Shown piece by piece: positions 61,310 to 64,000 of a stretch of 64,000 bases of DNA (position 1 is the stretch's first letter; the number at the start of each line of letters is the position of its first letter). The stretch is from Tribonema minus (lineage: Eukaryota > Sar > Xanthophyceae > Tribonematales > Tribonemataceae): the NCBI GenBank assembly GCA_017506865.1, contig JAFCMP010000179.1, positions 682,001 through 746,000 on the forward strand. Direction: 5' to 3'. The notes beneath the pieces are model-generated. The model saw nothing but the letters and a program-made list of their open reading frames with translations, made no database searches and was not told where the DNA came from. A program made the translations under genes and the position numbers.

Positions 61310-62101
61310 ACAACTACTCACCGCTACAGTGCGCGCGGCGCGGCGCTTGCGCAGGCTGGTCTCCATCTCTTTGACTACAAACCACTTGCATGAGCTGTCT
61401 GCATCTCATTGAGATCACACAGGTCAATAGCTTTGAAACACTCCATAGTTGAACAAGTTAGGCCTCAACTCGTACTCACAGCCACGGTACGCGCGGCGCG
61501 GCGCTTGCGCAGCCGCGTCACAACCTGTCCGGTGTGCTTACTCATATTCATATGCGTTACAGTCTGCCTATGTGTCTATACATATACTTCAAATGTGGGT
61601 CGACACTTTTAAGAAGCTACACAGTGATCTTGAAAGTTTGGCTGCAAATGTTACTCACAGCAGTCGTGCGCGCGGCGCGGCGCTTGCGCGGGCTGCTCTC
61701 CATCCTCTCCGGTGTGCTTACTCACATCCGTACACGTTACAGTCTACCAAGGATGTGTCTAAAATATTGGTTGACATTTCTGAGATGCTACAATTCGATC
61801 TTTTGAAGCTACAAAAGGATCTTCTGAAGTTTTTTGAAGCGCAAATATTACTCACAGCAGTCGTGCGCGCGGCGCGGCGCTTGCGCGGGCTGGTCTCCAT
61901 CTTGGCGCGGCGCACTTACTTGTATACTTCTATATATACTTCGAAGTTCGTCATTGTCTACCAATATGTCTCAAATGTAGGTCGATATTTATGAAAATCT
62001 GCACAGGTATCTGTTATTCTTAAGCTGCTACTTTCACTCACAGCAGTCGTGCGCGCGGCGCGGCGCTTGCGCGGGCTGGTCTCCATCTTGGCGCGGCGCA
62101 C
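61310..62101 (-). repeat. Five tandem copies of a basic exon
   Basis: A 60-bp exon-like unit recurs five times on the minus strand, at about 61325-61365, 61479-61520, 61659-61705, 61856-61915 and 62042-62101. The best copies read VRRAKMETSPRKRRAARTTA, bounded by an AG acceptor and a GCT|GTGAGT donor (TACTCAC on the plus strand). Flanking sequence (CTTACTCAC...CGTTACAGTCT) is duplicated too, giving a unit of about 160-200 bp. The peptide is strongly basic and resembles a nuclear localisation or nucleic-acid-binding tail. Copies vary slightly (ETSLRKRRAARTVA). Confidence 0.8.
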
Positions 62102-62104
62102 CTG

Positions 62105-62680
62105 CACCTGCTCCTGCCTGCGCCATACCAATACGCATGCAGGCGGTTAGGGTTAGGTTTTGGGGTTTGAAGTTGAGGACAGGGTTTAGGGGAACGTTCA
62201 TTGATTTACACGCCAATGTTCAGACTGGCACGTAGGGTTTGGATAAGAGTGGAGCGATAGCGTCAAGCGTTGGGGGCTTACCTGCTCCTGCCTGCGTCAC
62301 ACCGATACGCAGACAGGCACTTAGGGTTGAGGTTCAGAGTTGAGGTTAGGGTTCTGGAGTAGGGTTATGCACACACAGATACCTGCACCTGCTCCTGCCT
62401 GCGTCACACCAACGCACAGACAGGCACTTAGGGTTAGGCTCTAGGGTTTAGGACTGAGGTTAGGGTTGAGGGGAGGGTTCATTCATGTACACGACAATGT
62501 TCAGACAGGCACATAGGGGTAGGATGAGAGTGGAGCGATAGCGGTTTAACTTAAACGCATTAGGGGCTTACCTGCTCCTGCCTGCGTCACATCAATACGC
62601 AGACAGGCACGTAAGGTTAGGGCTCAAAGACAAGGGTAGGGTCAGGGTTAGGGTCGTGCACACACAGGTATGCGTGGCAG
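62105..62680. repeat. Tandem units with CCTGCTCCTGCCTGCGTCAC and TTAGGG
   Basis: Four units of about 110-190 bp near 62108, 62281, 62389 and 62571. Each has CCTGCTCCTGCCTGCGTCAC, a GCAGACAGGCAC phrase and then GTTAGGG/GTTGAGG telomere-like sequence. Two of them also share ACGTTCATTGATTTACACG-like text. Confidence 0.85.
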
Positions 62681-63119
62681 CACAGCAGCGTTGCGGACCC
62701 TGACAGTGAACGTTAGCGTAGAGTGTGCGCGCACAATCGTTCTGCGTCGACTCTCGCCATGTGAAGCATAGCACATGCTGGGGGAAGCTGTGCAGTTTTA
62801 CGGTACAGATAATCAGATACGCACCTTGGATTAGATCATTCTAGTGATTAGGCTTTCCTGCAATTAAGAAGTAAATAGACATGGGTCAGCTCTGCAGATG
62901 CTTTCAGGCACCCGCCCCTCCCCTTTTCAACCTTCCTGAGCTGTCCAGCCCCCTGACTTAGCTCAAGTAGGGGTGCTGCCAACATCAAACCCTAATCCTA
63001 ACTAAGATGCCGCATGTTGCAACCGTGCTGTGCCCCTGCAGCTGCTGTGCAATTCACTGCGTGCACTTCACTGCGTGTTGCGCATTGCACCAGCAGTTGA
63101 CGCTCCACTGAGCCGTAAT

Positions 63120-64000
63120 GCACACAAATACTGTGCCCCCCCCCCCCCCCCGCCACCCCCCCCCCGTGTTGCTTTCCAGCGGTAGCAGCGCGGCCTCTTG
63201 TTCATCGCAGCTGCGCACGCGTGAGGGTGCCACAACGCGCCTGGCACACTGTCATAGTAACTGCTGGCATGCCCTGCCGAACAGTTGACGCTCCGCTGAC
63301 CTCTGACCCCCCCCCCCCCCCCCTGCTTTCCAGCGATAGCAGCACGGCCTTTTGTTCATCGCAGTTATGCAGGCATGTGGCTGTCACAGCGCTCAGCACA
63401 CTGTCGCAGCTGCTCAGCAGCGCCGTCACATTGCTCAGTACGATGTGTCACAGCTACACGATCGTGCAAGCTGTCTGGAAAAGGGTCCGAAAAGGCACCG
63501 CTGCAGGCTGTGCCGTGGCACGGAGCGCTGCTGCAGCGCGTGACTCGGTGAGTGCTGACGCAGCTTGCGCGTTGTGTGCGCATACGGTCGCAGCTGCTCA
63601 GTAGTACATTGTCACAGCGCTCAGGACCATGTCAACGCGAATGCAACGCAAAATGTGCGACGCTGTCCAAAAAGATGTCCAACAAGGCACTACTGTAGAC
63701 TGTGCCGTGGCACGGAGTGTTGCTGCCGCGGGTAACACTGTGAGCGCTGACGCGGCTCGCGCGCTGCGTGGATGTCAGCGTACGACCGCAGGCACAACGC
63801 AGTCTCACCGCCACAGTCTCACCGCCGCCGCCAAGAAAAGCTATCACCAACAAGGCGCCGTTGTAGACTTGGCGTCGAGCGCTGCTGAGAGCGCGTACCT
63901 CTGAGCGTTGATGCAACTCGCGCGCGCGGCGCGCTCCGCGTGGATGTCAGCGTAAGACCGCAGGCGCAGCGCAGTCTCGCCGCCGCTGCCGTCGCCGCCG
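63120..64000 (+). repeat. Poly-C tracts and tandem units of about 160-190 bp
   Basis: Two units of about 160 bp start with C-runs (63136-63170 and 63307-63324), each followed by TTTCCAGCGRTAGCAGC and TTGTTCATCGCAG. Then three units of about 180 bp share GGCTGTGCCGTGGCACGGAG or diverged forms (near 63507, 63697 and 63870) and GTGAGYGCTGACGC (63548, 63738 and about 63905). The array leaves the window at the right end. No gene. Confidence 0.8.

Overview
The window reads as nuclear DNA of a microbial eukaryote (an alga or other protist), roughly half G+C by eye. It carries a gene-dense block with a strong giant-virus and mobile-element flavour. Signs of a eukaryotic nucleus: a ubiquitin-specific protease whose four exons join in phase through GT..AG introns, MYND and other zinc-finger proteins, degenerate TTAGGG-type telomeric repeats, and large complex satellite arrays. 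The species cannot be named from the sequence. A cryptophyte- or haptophyte-like alga is only a guess. No hallmark capsid, packaging or polymerase gene is present, so an endogenous giant-virus fragment is an inference.

Layout. 1-3455: satellite array A (361-bp higher-order unit). 3.5-32.6 kb: compact genes on both strands. These are an SF1 helicase, the C-terminal half of an SF2 helicase, a decayed IS4-Fanzor element, a chimeric gene carrying the missing N-terminal half of that SF2 helicase, a secreted alpha/beta hydrolase, a membrane protein, a membrane-anchored beta/gamma-crystallin protein, a MYND protein, a complete Fanzor nuclease followed by a broken IS4 transposase, a spliced USP whose second intron holds an entire hybrid histidine kinase, and several small proteins of giant-virus type. 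33.06-35.9 kb: satellite array B, same orientation as A. 36.05-40.45 kb: a tyrosine recombinase and a convergent multi-zinc-ribbon protein. 40.97-43.55 kb: satellite array C, the same family in inverted orientation. 44.1-46.7 kb: a repeat-bearing protein with two HNH/endonuclease VII-like modules. 47-50 kb: tandem repeats and a promoter-like block. 51.6-62.1 kb: a small membrane protein and scattered short coiled-coil and basic exons on the minus strand, embedded in introns rich in TTAGGG-like and other repeats. 62.1-64 kb: tandem and homopolymer repeats.

How it fits together. Two RNA-guided-nuclease transposon modules (Fanzor with IS4-type DDE transposase), one tyrosine recombinase flanked by inverted satellite arrays, and one double-HNH protein make this a mobile-element hot spot. 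Several genes were remodelled: the SF2 helicase is cut exactly between the Walker-A Lys and Thr codons, with its halves 6.35 kb apart on the same strand and in the right order. One cut end has acquired a second copy of the C-terminal domain of the giant-virus-like protein at 29-30 kb. Gene starts here are chosen at ATG; open frames that begin without ATG are described as probable exons or broken genes.
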